From: Candidatus Gastranaerophilales bacterium
GTDB taxonomy: Bacteria > Cyanobacteriota > Vampirovibrionia > Gastranaerophilales > Gastranaerophilaceae
Direction: 5' to 3'
DNA length: 32,229 nt
Assembly (NCBI GenBank): GCA_944325945.1
Contig: CALVBW010000024.1
Span: forward strand, 1-32,229
The translations under genes and the position numbers were made by a program. This document shows, piece by piece, positions 16,159 to 23,016 of the stretch (position 1 is the stretch's first letter; each line of letters starts with the position of its first letter). The notes under the pieces were generated by a model. That model ran no database searches. It was not told the DNA's origin and saw nothing but the letters and a program-made list of their open reading frames with translations.

Positions 16159-17010
16159 TTATAACATGATATTATCTATAAGCCGTACATCGCCGATTTT
16201 TACAGCTATAAAAACTCGTGTGTTATCATCAGCAACAGCTTTTTCATCAAGAGTATCCGCATCCATAAACTCCAGATATTCAAGATTATGATGTTCATTT
16301 AAAAAACTATAGGCTGTATCTTTTAAAGCCTCAACATCAGTGATACCTTTATCATAACACGCTTTAATATTAAACAGAATTTTACTTAACGCAAGTGCAT
16401 CTTCTTTTGCACCATCTGTCAGGTATTTGTTTCTGGAACTCAAAGCAAGCCCTGAAGGTTCTCTTACTATAGGACATGGAATAATTTCCACAGGTATATT
16501 CAAATCCCGCACCATTTTACGAATAATTATAAGCTGCTGGGCATCTTTTTGTCCGAAAAATGCAAAATCAGGCTGAACAATATTAAATAATTTATTCACA
16601 ACGGTACAAACCCCGTCAAAATGTCCCACTCTGGATTTTCCGCACAATTTATTGACATAAAAATAAGGAGGGATTACATACGTTAAAAAATCATTAGACA
16701 AAATATGACCTTCACCGTACATTTCTTTAGGACTGGGTGCAAAAACAATATCAGCGCCGACATCTTCACAAAGCCTGTTATCCTCCTCAAGAGTTCTCGG
16801 GTATTTATCTAAATCTTCTCCGGGACAGAATTGAATCGGATTTACAAAAACAGAAACAACGGTTCTGTCGCATTTTTCAACAGATTTTTCAATAAGACTT
16901 TTATGCCCGTTATGAAGAGCCCCCATTGTCGGTACTAATCCTATTGACAAATTCTGTTTTTTCCAACTTTTAATCTTCTCTCTAACTTCAGCTATACTGT
17001 GTAAAATCAT
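16159..17010 (-). CDS. panC: Pantothenate synthetase
   Basis: PanC joins pantoate and beta-alanine with ATP to make pantothenate, the coenzyme A precursor. The 283-residue protein has the nucleotidyltransferase HxGH-type motif HNGH at 33-36 within PTMGALHNGH. It also has FFGQKDAQQL and the SSRNKYL signature that replaces KMSKS in this family. Length is normal. AGGAG precedes the ATG within the intergenic gap. It is the last gene of the minus-strand run pxpA-yvcK-panB-hypothetical-panC, with 12 bases to the previous gene. Confidence 0.96.
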   Translation of the reverse strand: MILHSIAEVREKIKSWKKQNLSIGLVPTMGALHNGHKSLIEKSVEKCDRTVVSVFVNPIQFCPGEDLDKYPRTLEEDNRLCEDVGADIVFAPSPKEMYGEGHILSNDFLTYVIPPYFYVNKLCGKSRVGHFDGVCTVVNKLFNIVQPDFAFFGQKDAQQLIIIRKMVRDLNIPVEIIPCPIVREPSGLALSSRNKYLTDGAKEDALALSKILFNIKACYDKGITDVEALKDTAYSFLNEHHNLEYLEFMDADTLDEKAVADDNTRVFIAVKIGDVRLIDNIML

Positions 17011-17022
17011 AATAATTTACTC

Positions 17023-17511
17023 CTATCCTAAAACAGATAATTTAATCCCGTTCAACTTTTCCAATGTTTCTTCGCAAGCATATGATTCTTCTTTATGAAT
17101 CAGATCCCTGATGTTGTGAAGTTTTTGCATAACCTTGAGCTCTGCTTCATTCAAATTCGCAATATTGGCGGCAGTTTTTTTATTAATTACCGGTTTATTA
17201 ATATCCGCACCTAAAGTGTTTTTAACGTAATCGTTAAGCAAAGTTAAAGCATTAACATTACTTGACGCAACAGCAGCATCATTTTTATATAATACAGCTT
17301 TATAATCTTTATACTCAAGCTTATATATATCATCTGTACCGTCATTTAACAAATAATCAACCGAATTTATAAATTTCCCTGTTGTTTTATAATCATATTT
17401 ACTATGGGTATCAAAATAAGCCTGATTAAAAGCCATATTCAATTCCGGTGAAGGTTCAAACCGCGCTGTAAAATTTGTATTCAAATTCATGGAATTAATT
17501 TTGGGTATCAT
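17023..17511 (-). CDS. Hypothetical protein between panB and panC, N-terminal FTA motif
   Basis: No family recognised. The 162-residue protein starts at an ATG with a very strong AAGGAG eight bases upstream. N-terminal residues 12-18 (TNFTARF) match the F-T-G/A motif seen in several other unknown proteins of this window. The rest is a small alpha/beta domain with KLEYKDYKAVLYKND, then a helical C-terminal half with two cysteine-free stretches and one cysteine. No membrane helix. It sits inside an apparent pantothenate operon, but the motif class suggests an insertion unrelated to pantothenate synthesis (inference). Confidence 0.8.
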   Translation of the reverse strand: MIPKINSMNLNTNFTARFEPSPELNMAFNQAYFDTHSKYDYKTTGKFINSVDYLLNDGTDDIYKLEYKDYKAVLYKNDAAVASSNVNALTLLNDYVKNTLGADINKPVINKKTAANIANLNEAELKVMQKLHNIRDLIHKEESYACEETLEKLNGIKLSVLG

Positions 17512-17586
17512 ATGTATATCTCCTTTGTCTGTTTTAAAATATAAAAAATATTTTTTGTTAATAGAAATAACATCCTATATAATTTT

Positions 17587-18432
17587 TCACATAGAATGCA
17601 TTTTTAATTGTTTCAATTCATCTTCGGCCAGTTTAAAGACTTCATCATCTGCAGGATAAAAGCCATGTTTTACATCATAATCAAACTGCTTAGCACAATT
17701 TAAAATCAAAGATTTCATATCACCGTATTTACGTGCGAATTTTGGCTTAAATTCGGAAAATTTTCCAAGCATGTCATCAGAGACCATGACCTGTCCCGTG
17801 CAATACCTTCCCGCGCCGCATGAAATCGTCGGCACTGTTAAATTTTCCGTAATATACTGCGCGCTTTCTTCCGGAACCATTTCAAGAACTATTGAAAACA
17901 CACCTGCTTTTTCGAGCTCTTTTGCCTGATCAAGAATATTCAATGTAGCATCAAAAGATTTACCTTGAATATTATATCCGCCGATTGTATTCAAAAATTG
18001 GGGAGTAAAGCCCAGATGCCCCATTACAGGTACACCTGATTCAACACATCTTTTTATAACGTTTAGAATATAATCACTGCAGCCTTCAATTTTTACGGCA
18101 TTGGCGCCATATTTAACCATATTGCAGACATTTATCAAAGCGGATTCAATATCAATATTATAACTCATAAACGGCATATCCGTTACAACCATAGCACGAT
18201 TAACTCCACGTGCAACGGCTTTTGTAAAAATTGACATCTCATCAACCCCGACGCTATGGGTTGTGTCATATCCTAAAGCCACCATTGCAAGGCTGTCGCC
18301 TATTAAAATTATGTCTATTCCTGCTTCGTCAAGGTATTTTGCGGTTGAATAGTCATAAGCTGTTAAAACCGAAAATTTTTCACCGTTATTTTTAATTTTT
18401 TGGATTGTATTTACAGAAACTTTTTTAATCAT
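17587..18432 (-). CDS. panB: 3-methyl-2-oxobutanoate hydroxymethyltransferase
   Basis: PanB adds a hydroxymethyl group from methylene-tetrahydrofolate to ketoisovalerate, the first step to pantoate. The 281-residue barrel protein has LTAYDYSTAKYLDEAG, then IGDSLAM with metal ligand Asp46, then YDTTHSVGVDEM. Further on are GHLGFTPQ and LEMVPEE with the catalytic glutamate, the standard set. The start codon overlaps the yvcK stop by one base (TAATG), implying translational coupling. panC is two genes downstream. panE, ilvC and panD are not in the window. Confidence 0.96.
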   Translation of the reverse strand: MIKKVSVNTIQKIKNNGEKFSVLTAYDYSTAKYLDEAGIDIILIGDSLAMVALGYDTTHSVGVDEMSIFTKAVARGVNRAMVVTDMPFMSYNIDIESALINVCNMVKYGANAVKIEGCSDYILNVIKRCVESGVPVMGHLGFTPQFLNTIGGYNIQGKSFDATLNILDQAKELEKAGVFSIVLEMVPEESAQYITENLTVPTISCGAGRYCTGQVMVSDDMLGKFSEFKPKFARKYGDMKSLILNCAKQFDYDVKHGFYPADDEVFKLAEDELKQLKMHSM

Positions 18433-19790
18433 TATACATTACATTCCTGTTTTTCGTCTTCTTGAATTGAAAAACATCCGTAGCCATCTCTGAGAACTTT
18501 TTTGTACCAGTATAAAATTGCTCTTGCGACACGATGAGAACTGTGCCGTACAAGACCTTCACGGCTGTCTTCAATTAATTTTTTAGAACACAACGTTACG
18601 CCTAATCTTTTCAAATTTCCGCGGTCCAATTTAACGGGGAAGGATCCGGCCTGTTGGTATTTTTCAGCCATATTCGCAGGCAAATAATCATTTACAAGAA
18701 CCGCATCAACAATTTTTCTGCTGTTTGCATGCTGCATTAATGCTTTAACATGATCAGACACGGCATAACCGTCAGTTTCACCCGGCTGAGTCATTATATT
18801 ACATACATAAATCTTTTTAGCTTTTGATTTTGCAATTTCTTCTGAAATTTCATTAACAAGCAAATTCGGGATTACACTTGTATATAAACTTCCGGGGCCT
18901 AAAATTATCAAATCAGCATCTTTAATTGCGGCGATTACATCTTCCAGAGCTTTACAATGTTTAGGATCTGTATATAATCTTTTGATACGTCCATGAGCCT
19001 CCGGAATATTTGATTCGCCTTTAATTATTCGACCGTCTTCCATTTCGGCAATCAGCTTCATATCATCAAGCGTTGCGGGTAAAACGCGGCCTCGTATTGA
19101 CAAAACATTTGAGGACTCTTTAACCGCACGAACCATGTCGCCGGTAATTGCACATAATGCTGTCAAAAATAGATTACCAAAGCTGTGACCTTCCAGACCT
19201 TCTCCGGTTTTAAATCTGTATTGGAAAAGCTTTGTAACCAAATCTTCGTCATCTGCAAGCGCAGCAATACAGTTTCTTATATCCCCCGGCGGCAAAATAC
19301 CCATTTCTTCACGAAGCCTTCCTGAACTTCCTCCGTCATCACCAACTGTGACGACTGCTGTAATATTATTTGTTATGTGTTTTATACCTTTTAACAGCAT
19401 TGAAAGTCCTGTACCACCGCCGACAGCAACAATTTTGGGACCTCTGTTAAGTTTTCTTCTTCTGTATAAATGTTCCAATAAAGAATTATCACCTTTTTCA
19501 TCATTAAGATCCAATATTGAAAGATTGGTTTTTTGCCATCCTTTAAAAAATATTGCTGCTCCGAACATACAAATAGCAAATGCAAGCCACTCTGTGGATA
19601 CATTATTTGCGATTTTTCTTATAAATTCCATTGTATAAAATATCGGTTTAATATCAATTAAAATCAATATTCCGAGAGTCATTAAAATAGCACCGAATAA
19701 TATAAGTGCAAACCATCTTTTCACCTGCAAACCCGGTATCAGCCAGCCTGCATCTTTAGGTATTCTTACATTTGCCGTAAATCTTTTCAT
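18432..19790 (-). CDS. yvcK: YvcK/GlmR (CofD-like) protein with N-terminal membrane helices
   Basis: YvcK/GlmR proteins are UDP-sugar-binding regulators that help direct carbon to cell-wall precursors and affect cell shape. The 452-residue protein has two membrane helices at about 27-48 and 68-83, then the CofD-like domain from about 118. That domain carries VAVGGGTGLS at 121-130, VGDDGGSSGRLR near 152, and ILGPGSLYTSVIPNLLV. The N-terminal membrane extension is common in cyanobacterial homologues and absent from B. subtilis YvcK. Start is ATG with GAGG upstream. It overlaps panB by one base and follows pxpA by 15. Confidence 0.92.
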   Translation of the reverse strand: MKRFTANVRIPKDAGWLIPGLQVKRWFALILFGAILMTLGILILIDIKPIFYTMEFIRKIANNVSTEWLAFAICMFGAAIFFKGWQKTNLSILDLNDEKGDNSLLEHLYRRRKLNRGPKIVAVGGGTGLSMLLKGIKHITNNITAVVTVGDDGGSSGRLREEMGILPPGDIRNCIAALADDEDLVTKLFQYRFKTGEGLEGHSFGNLFLTALCAITGDMVRAVKESSNVLSIRGRVLPATLDDMKLIAEMEDGRIIKGESNIPEAHGRIKRLYTDPKHCKALEDVIAAIKDADLIILGPGSLYTSVIPNLLVNEISEEIAKSKAKKIYVCNIMTQPGETDGYAVSDHVKALMQHANSRKIVDAVLVNDYLPANMAEKYQQAGSFPVKLDRGNLKRLGVTLCSKKLIEDSREGLVRHSSHRVARAILYWYKKVLRDGYGCFSIQEDEKQECNV

Positions 19791-19805
19791 TATAATTAAC
19801 CCTCT

Positions 19806-20603
19806 TTACTCTACCCAGCCTGACGCACACGCATTTTTATAATTTACCGGGAGTGGTGTTATAATTTCTCTTGCCTGTGTTATCAAATCCAGCGCATTAG
19901 ATATTCTGTTTGTAAAATGTATTGTATCCGCTTTAACAACTGTTTTGCCGCATTCATTATTCATAACCTGTGAATTATTTAACAATTCTTTCAATCTTCC
20001 TATTGAAACATTTGTGTTTTCAATATCTTTTGCGGAAAAATCAACTGTTCCGTCAACATTATATGATTTTTCAAGAGAAATTTCATGTGCAACCGGAATA
20101 TTAACATATTCACCTACTTTTGCGGTAACATCACCGGACGCGCCATAATATACCAGCCATTCGGAACATTTTTTGATCGCACCGGCAATCATAGACGCAA
20201 AATGAAAATCCTGTGCCGCCATAGTATACATAGCACCATGCGGTCTTACATGCTCAATTTCCAATCCGTAAGATTTTGCAAAAGACATTAAAGCCCCTAC
20301 CTGATAAACGACAAGTGCTTCAATTTCATCATCGGATAATTGCATCGGACGATAGCCGAAACCTTGAATGTCATCAAAACCTATATGTGCACCGACAACA
20401 ACGTTTTTTTCCTTTGCCAGCAATAGAGCTTCCTTTATACTAATAGGATCACCCGCATGGAATCCGCATGATATGTTTACCGAGCTTACATAATCCAACA
20501 ACCGGTATTCCGAAATGTTTCTGTAAACACCGAAACTCTGCGCCAAATCACAATTGAAATCTATATTTTTTATCTGTTTTTTTTCCAGTATTTCCTGCAT
20601 CAT
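19806..20603 (-). CDS. pxpA: LamB/YcsF family protein (5-oxoprolinase subunit A-like)
   Basis: PxpA works with PxpB and PxpC in ATP-dependent opening of 5-oxoproline to glutamate. Family motifs are visible: IDFNCDLAQSFG, VNISCGFHAGDP, GAHIGFDDIQGFGYRPM and EHVRPHGAMY. The family consensus has P where this one has I in GAHxG. Start is ATG at 20603 or the next codon at 20600, both behind GAGGAAA; an upstream in-frame ATG lacks a site. Length is about 265 residues. No pxpB or pxpC genes are adjacent, so the partner subunits are either elsewhere or missing. A TATAAT at 20622-20627 is the likely -10 for the whole five-gene run. Confidence 0.88.
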   Translation of the reverse strand: MMQEILEKKQIKNIDFNCDLAQSFGVYRNISEYRLLDYVSSVNISCGFHAGDPISIKEALLLAKEKNVVVGAHIGFDDIQGFGYRPMQLSDDEIEALVVYQVGALMSFAKSYGLEIEHVRPHGAMYTMAAQDFHFASMIAGAIKKCSEWLVYYGASGDVTAKVGEYVNIPVAHEISLEKSYNVDGTVDFSAKDIENTNVSIGRLKELLNNSQVMNNECGKTVVKADTIHFTNRISNALDLITQAREIITPLPVNYKNACASGWVE

Positions 20604-20753
20604 TATTTCCTCTTTGACATAATTATACAACATAAACACGACAATAACACATCTTTATAAAATATTAATTTACAATGACTAATTAAACAACTAATATTTG
20701 TGTACATTTTGCCGGATTATAATACCATTTACAGTTACCGTATTCAAAAAACT

Positions 20754-21803
20754 TTATTTTTCGGCAATTCGATTTTCAAGTTTTTTATTATACATTACAG
20801 AAGAAATGAAGGCAGCGGCAATAAAACCAAAGCCAATCAAACCTGTCACAACCTCCGGCACTTCTTTTACGGTTGAAATAAACATTATTGCCGCTAATGC
20901 ACCGATAGCCCAGTGCGCGCCGTGTTCAAGATAAATAAACCGGGCGAGTGTTTTCTTTTCAACAAGCATAATAGTTAATGACCTTACAAACATAGCCCCG
21001 ATTGCAAGCCCGATTGTAATAATGATAATATCTTTACTCAATGCAAAAGCACCCAAAACCCCGTCCAGAGAAAAAGAAGCGTCAATCAATTCAAGATAAA
21101 TAAAACTTACCAAACCGGTACATTTAGCACCTTCCGCGCATTTTGCAAGCCGCATTTGCTCATGGTGTTCCAGATAATGAGTAAGCCCGTCTATCATCAG
21201 ATAAACTAAAATTCCGCATAAACCGGAAATGACAACACTCAGCTTTTGTTCTGCCGGAACAACATCATATAAAACCAGCAAAATCAACATTGATAAAATA
21301 GTTTCAATACTTTTCACATGATCCAGATGTGCAAGCGGTTCCTCTATTTTTTTAATCCAGTGAACATCTTTTTTATGGTTAAAGAAATAATGCAAAAACA
21401 GCATCATCAAAAACATTCCGCCGAAAGATACAATCGGCGCATGAGTTTGATGCAGATAATAAGCATATTTATCAACATTTGTCAGGGCAATTTTTGTAAC
21501 CTCTAACATGCTTAATTTAGCAAAAACAGCTACGACTAATATCGGGAACAAAAACCTCATACCAAAAACAGCAATTGCAATACCCCATGTTAAAAATCTG
21601 TGACGCCAGACAGGTGTCATTTTTTCTAACTTCATGGCATTAACAACCGCATTATCAAACGACAAACTAACTTCAAGTATGCCAAGTATAATTGCAATAA
21701 AAACACACAGCCAGCCTGTTCCGGGGTGTACACGTTCGCCCCAGAAATACGCGCCTATAAGACCTGCCGCCGTTACTATATATGATCCTGTAAAATAATT
21801 CAT
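20754..21803 (-). CDS. DUF475 / TerC-like integral membrane protein
   Basis: The 349-residue protein has about nine hydrophobic helices. TerC-type features are an acidic helix near 45-55 (EVSLSFDNAVVNAM) and its internal counterpart near 235-250 (LELIDASFSLDGVLGAFALS). These paired Glu/Asp-bearing helices are typical of the family, which is linked to metal export or membrane stress. A cytoplasmic His-rich loop (HHEQMRLAKCAEGAKC) lies in the middle. ATG is preceded by GAGGAG. It is a single gene with its own promoter, divergent from the radical SAM gene. Substrate cannot be read from the sequence; manganese is a possibility from related TerC proteins. Confidence 0.88.
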   Translation of the reverse strand: MNYFTGSYIVTAAGLIGAYFWGERVHPGTGWLCVFIAIILGILEVSLSFDNAVVNAMKLEKMTPVWRHRFLTWGIAIAVFGMRFLFPILVVAVFAKLSMLEVTKIALTNVDKYAYYLHQTHAPIVSFGGMFLMMLFLHYFFNHKKDVHWIKKIEEPLAHLDHVKSIETILSMLILLVLYDVVPAEQKLSVVISGLCGILVYLMIDGLTHYLEHHEQMRLAKCAEGAKCTGLVSFIYLELIDASFSLDGVLGAFALSKDIIIITIGLAIGAMFVRSLTIMLVEKKTLARFIYLEHGAHWAIGALAAIMFISTVKEVPEVVTGLIGFGFIAAAFISSVMYNKKLENRIAEK

Positions 21804-21824
21804 AAATCTTTCTCCTCAAATTCA

Positions 21825-21854
21825 TTTATAACATAAAAATTAAGGCTTTGTCCA
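21825..21854 (-). promoter_or_regulatory. Promoter of the DUF475 gene
   Basis: Minus strand TGGACA (21849-21854), 18-base spacer, TATAAA (21825-21830) preceded by TGT, an extended -10. Transcription would start near 21818, just ahead of the ribosome site. Confidence 0.6.
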
Positions 21855-21866
21855 GCAAAAATCTCC

Positions 21867-21896
21867 TTGTAAAAATATTTTGACGTGCAATAATAT
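21867..21896 (+). promoter_or_regulatory. Candidate promoter of the radical SAM gene
   Basis: TTGTAA (21867-21872), 18-base spacer, TAATAT (21891-21896). Divergent from and close to the DUF475 promoter. Other pairings are possible in this AT-rich stretch. Confidence 0.35.
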
Positions 21897-21916
21897 ACAG
21901 TATAGGAAGGGATGAC

Positions 21917-22531
21917 ATGTCAAATACTCTTGCATACTTATTAGACGGCAAAATTTATATAAATTTAACCAACAGATGTACAAATTCCTGTATTTTTTGT
22001 CTCAGAAACGACAAAGACGATGTTTGCGGCAAAAATATGTGGCTTGACAGCGAAAATTTCACGGCACAAGATGTGATTGAACAAATTGAAGAGCTGCCGC
22101 TGTCCGCAGAAATCACCTTCTGCGGATATGGTGAACCCTTATTAAAACTTGATATATTAAAAGAAGTTGCAGAATATATTAAAGAAAAGCACCCTGATAT
22201 TAAACTGCGCATCAACACAAACGGTCACGCAAATTTTGTTTATAAAAGGAATATATGCGAAGAATTAAAAGGCTTGATAGATACAATTTCCGTAAGCTTA
22301 AACGGCGCGACAGAAGAAGAATATAATGAACTGTCCAAACCCTCATTCAAAGGTGCTTACGATGAAGTTAAAAAATTCATAAAAGCCTCATCAGATGCAG
22401 GAATTAAAACAATTGCAACAATTGTAGAAGGTTACAAAGGCAGACATCTGGATATAGAAGCCTGCGAAAATATTGCAAAAGAACTCGGCGCAACACTCAG
22501 GGTTCGCGAATGGATAGAAAACGGATACTAA
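21917..22531 (+). CDS. Radical SAM protein, TatD-associated type
   Basis: The 204-residue protein carries the [4Fe-4S]/SAM motif as CTNSCIFC (Cys21, Cys25, Cys28) and a SAM-contact GYGEPLL near 75. It also has the INTNGH strand typical of radical SAM barrels. It is short, with no C-terminal accessory cluster domain. It resembles the small family that is often encoded beside or fused to TatD nuclease, here without TatD. The reaction is unknown. ATG is preceded by GAAGGGATG, a moderate ribosome site. It is followed by the inverted-repeat cassette, which starts four bases after the stop. Confidence 0.85.
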   Translation: MSNTLAYLLDGKIYINLTNRCTNSCIFCLRNDKDDVCGKNMWLDSENFTAQDVIEQIEELPLSAEITFCGYGEPLLKLDILKEVAEYIKEKHPDIKLRINTNGHANFVYKRNICEELKGLIDTISVSLNGATEEEYNELSKPSFKGAYDEVKKFIKASSDAGIKTIATIVEGYKGRHLDIEACENIAKELGATLRVREWIENGY

Positions 22532-22534
22532 TAG

Positions 22535-22559
22535 AAGTTACTAAGATACTAAGGCACTA
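22535..22559 (+). repeat. Left arm of 25-bp inverted repeat
   Basis: Exactly complementary to 22953-22977. Further ACTAAG motifs follow inside, to about 22569, and match the opposite side imperfectly. Confidence 0.95.
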
Positions 22560-22583
22560 GGGCACTAAGACAAAGGATAAAAG

Positions 22584-22955
22584 ATGTATTACAAAGATAT
22601 GGAAGTTTGGAAAGAATCTATAAAGCTTGTAACTGATATCTATAAAATTACAGAAACATATCCTCAATCCGAACTTTTTGGATTAACAAATCAAATAAGA
22701 AGATCTGTTATTTCTATTCCTTCAAACATTGCAGAAGGCTCTGTAAAACATTCGGACAAAGAATCTTTAAGATTTTTGGATATTGCTCTGGGCTCCTTAG
22801 CTGAACTGGATACTCAAATGCTTATATCCCAAAATCTTAATTTTATAAATAATTATGATACTATAGAACAACAAATTTCTAAGGTTAGAGCTTTGCTAAT
22901 CGGACTTGCAAAATATTACGAAAAACAACTTAATGATAAGAACTTAGTAACTTAG
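22584..22955 (+). CDS. Four-helix-bundle protein (S23 / 23S rRNA IVS family)
   Basis: The 123-residue protein has the family pattern: YKDMEVWKESIKLVTDIYKIT, then LTNQIRRSVISIPSNIAEG near 40-58. ESLRFLDIALGSLAELDTQ comes next, then two more helices. Structures of relatives are pentameric helical bundles with a basic surface; the family also includes Avd of diversity-generating retroelements. Biochemical role is unknown, nucleic-acid binding is likely. ATG is preceded by AAAGGA. The stop codon lies inside the right arm of the inverted repeat, so gene and arms form one compact unit. No reverse transcriptase or variable repeat is visible. Confidence 0.92.
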   Translation: MYYKDMEVWKESIKLVTDIYKITETYPQSELFGLTNQIRRSVISIPSNIAEGSVKHSDKESLRFLDIALGSLAELDTQMLISQNLNFINNYDTIEQQISKVRALLIGLAKYYEKQLNDKNLVT

Positions 22956-22977
22956 TGCCTTAGTATCTTAGTAACTT
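22953..22977 (-). repeat. Right arm of 25-bp inverted repeat
   Basis: Reverse complement of 22535-22559 without mismatch. It includes the stop codon of the four-helix-bundle gene. Confidence 0.95.
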
Positions 22978-23016
22978 TGATATATAATATAAATGTATAA
23001 AAGAAAGGACTAAACA

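Larger units (their letters stand above)
22535..22977 (+). mobile_element. IVS-like cassette: four-helix-bundle gene inside a 25-bp inverted repeat
   Basis: A 443-bp unit is bounded by perfectly complementary 25-bp arms, at 22535-22559 and 22953-22977, built of ACTAAG-type heptamers. The only gene inside is a four-helix-bundle protein of the family first known from intervening sequences of 23S rRNA. In those, the ends pair into a stem that RNase III removes. Here the unit lies between protein genes, not in rRNA. Mobility is inferred from the structure; no target-site duplication could be confirmed. Confidence 0.55.

Noticed and set aside
21786-21803. FTG at residues 4-6 of the DUF475 protein as a member of the N-terminal motif group
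   Set aside because: It lies at the start of the first membrane helix of a known transporter-like family; chance match is likely. Similarly the FTG inside the membrane helix of the 140-residue protein.
22535-22977. Diversity-generating retroelement, because Avd belongs to the four-helix-bundle family
   Set aside because: No reverse transcriptase, template repeat or variable repeat gene is nearby.
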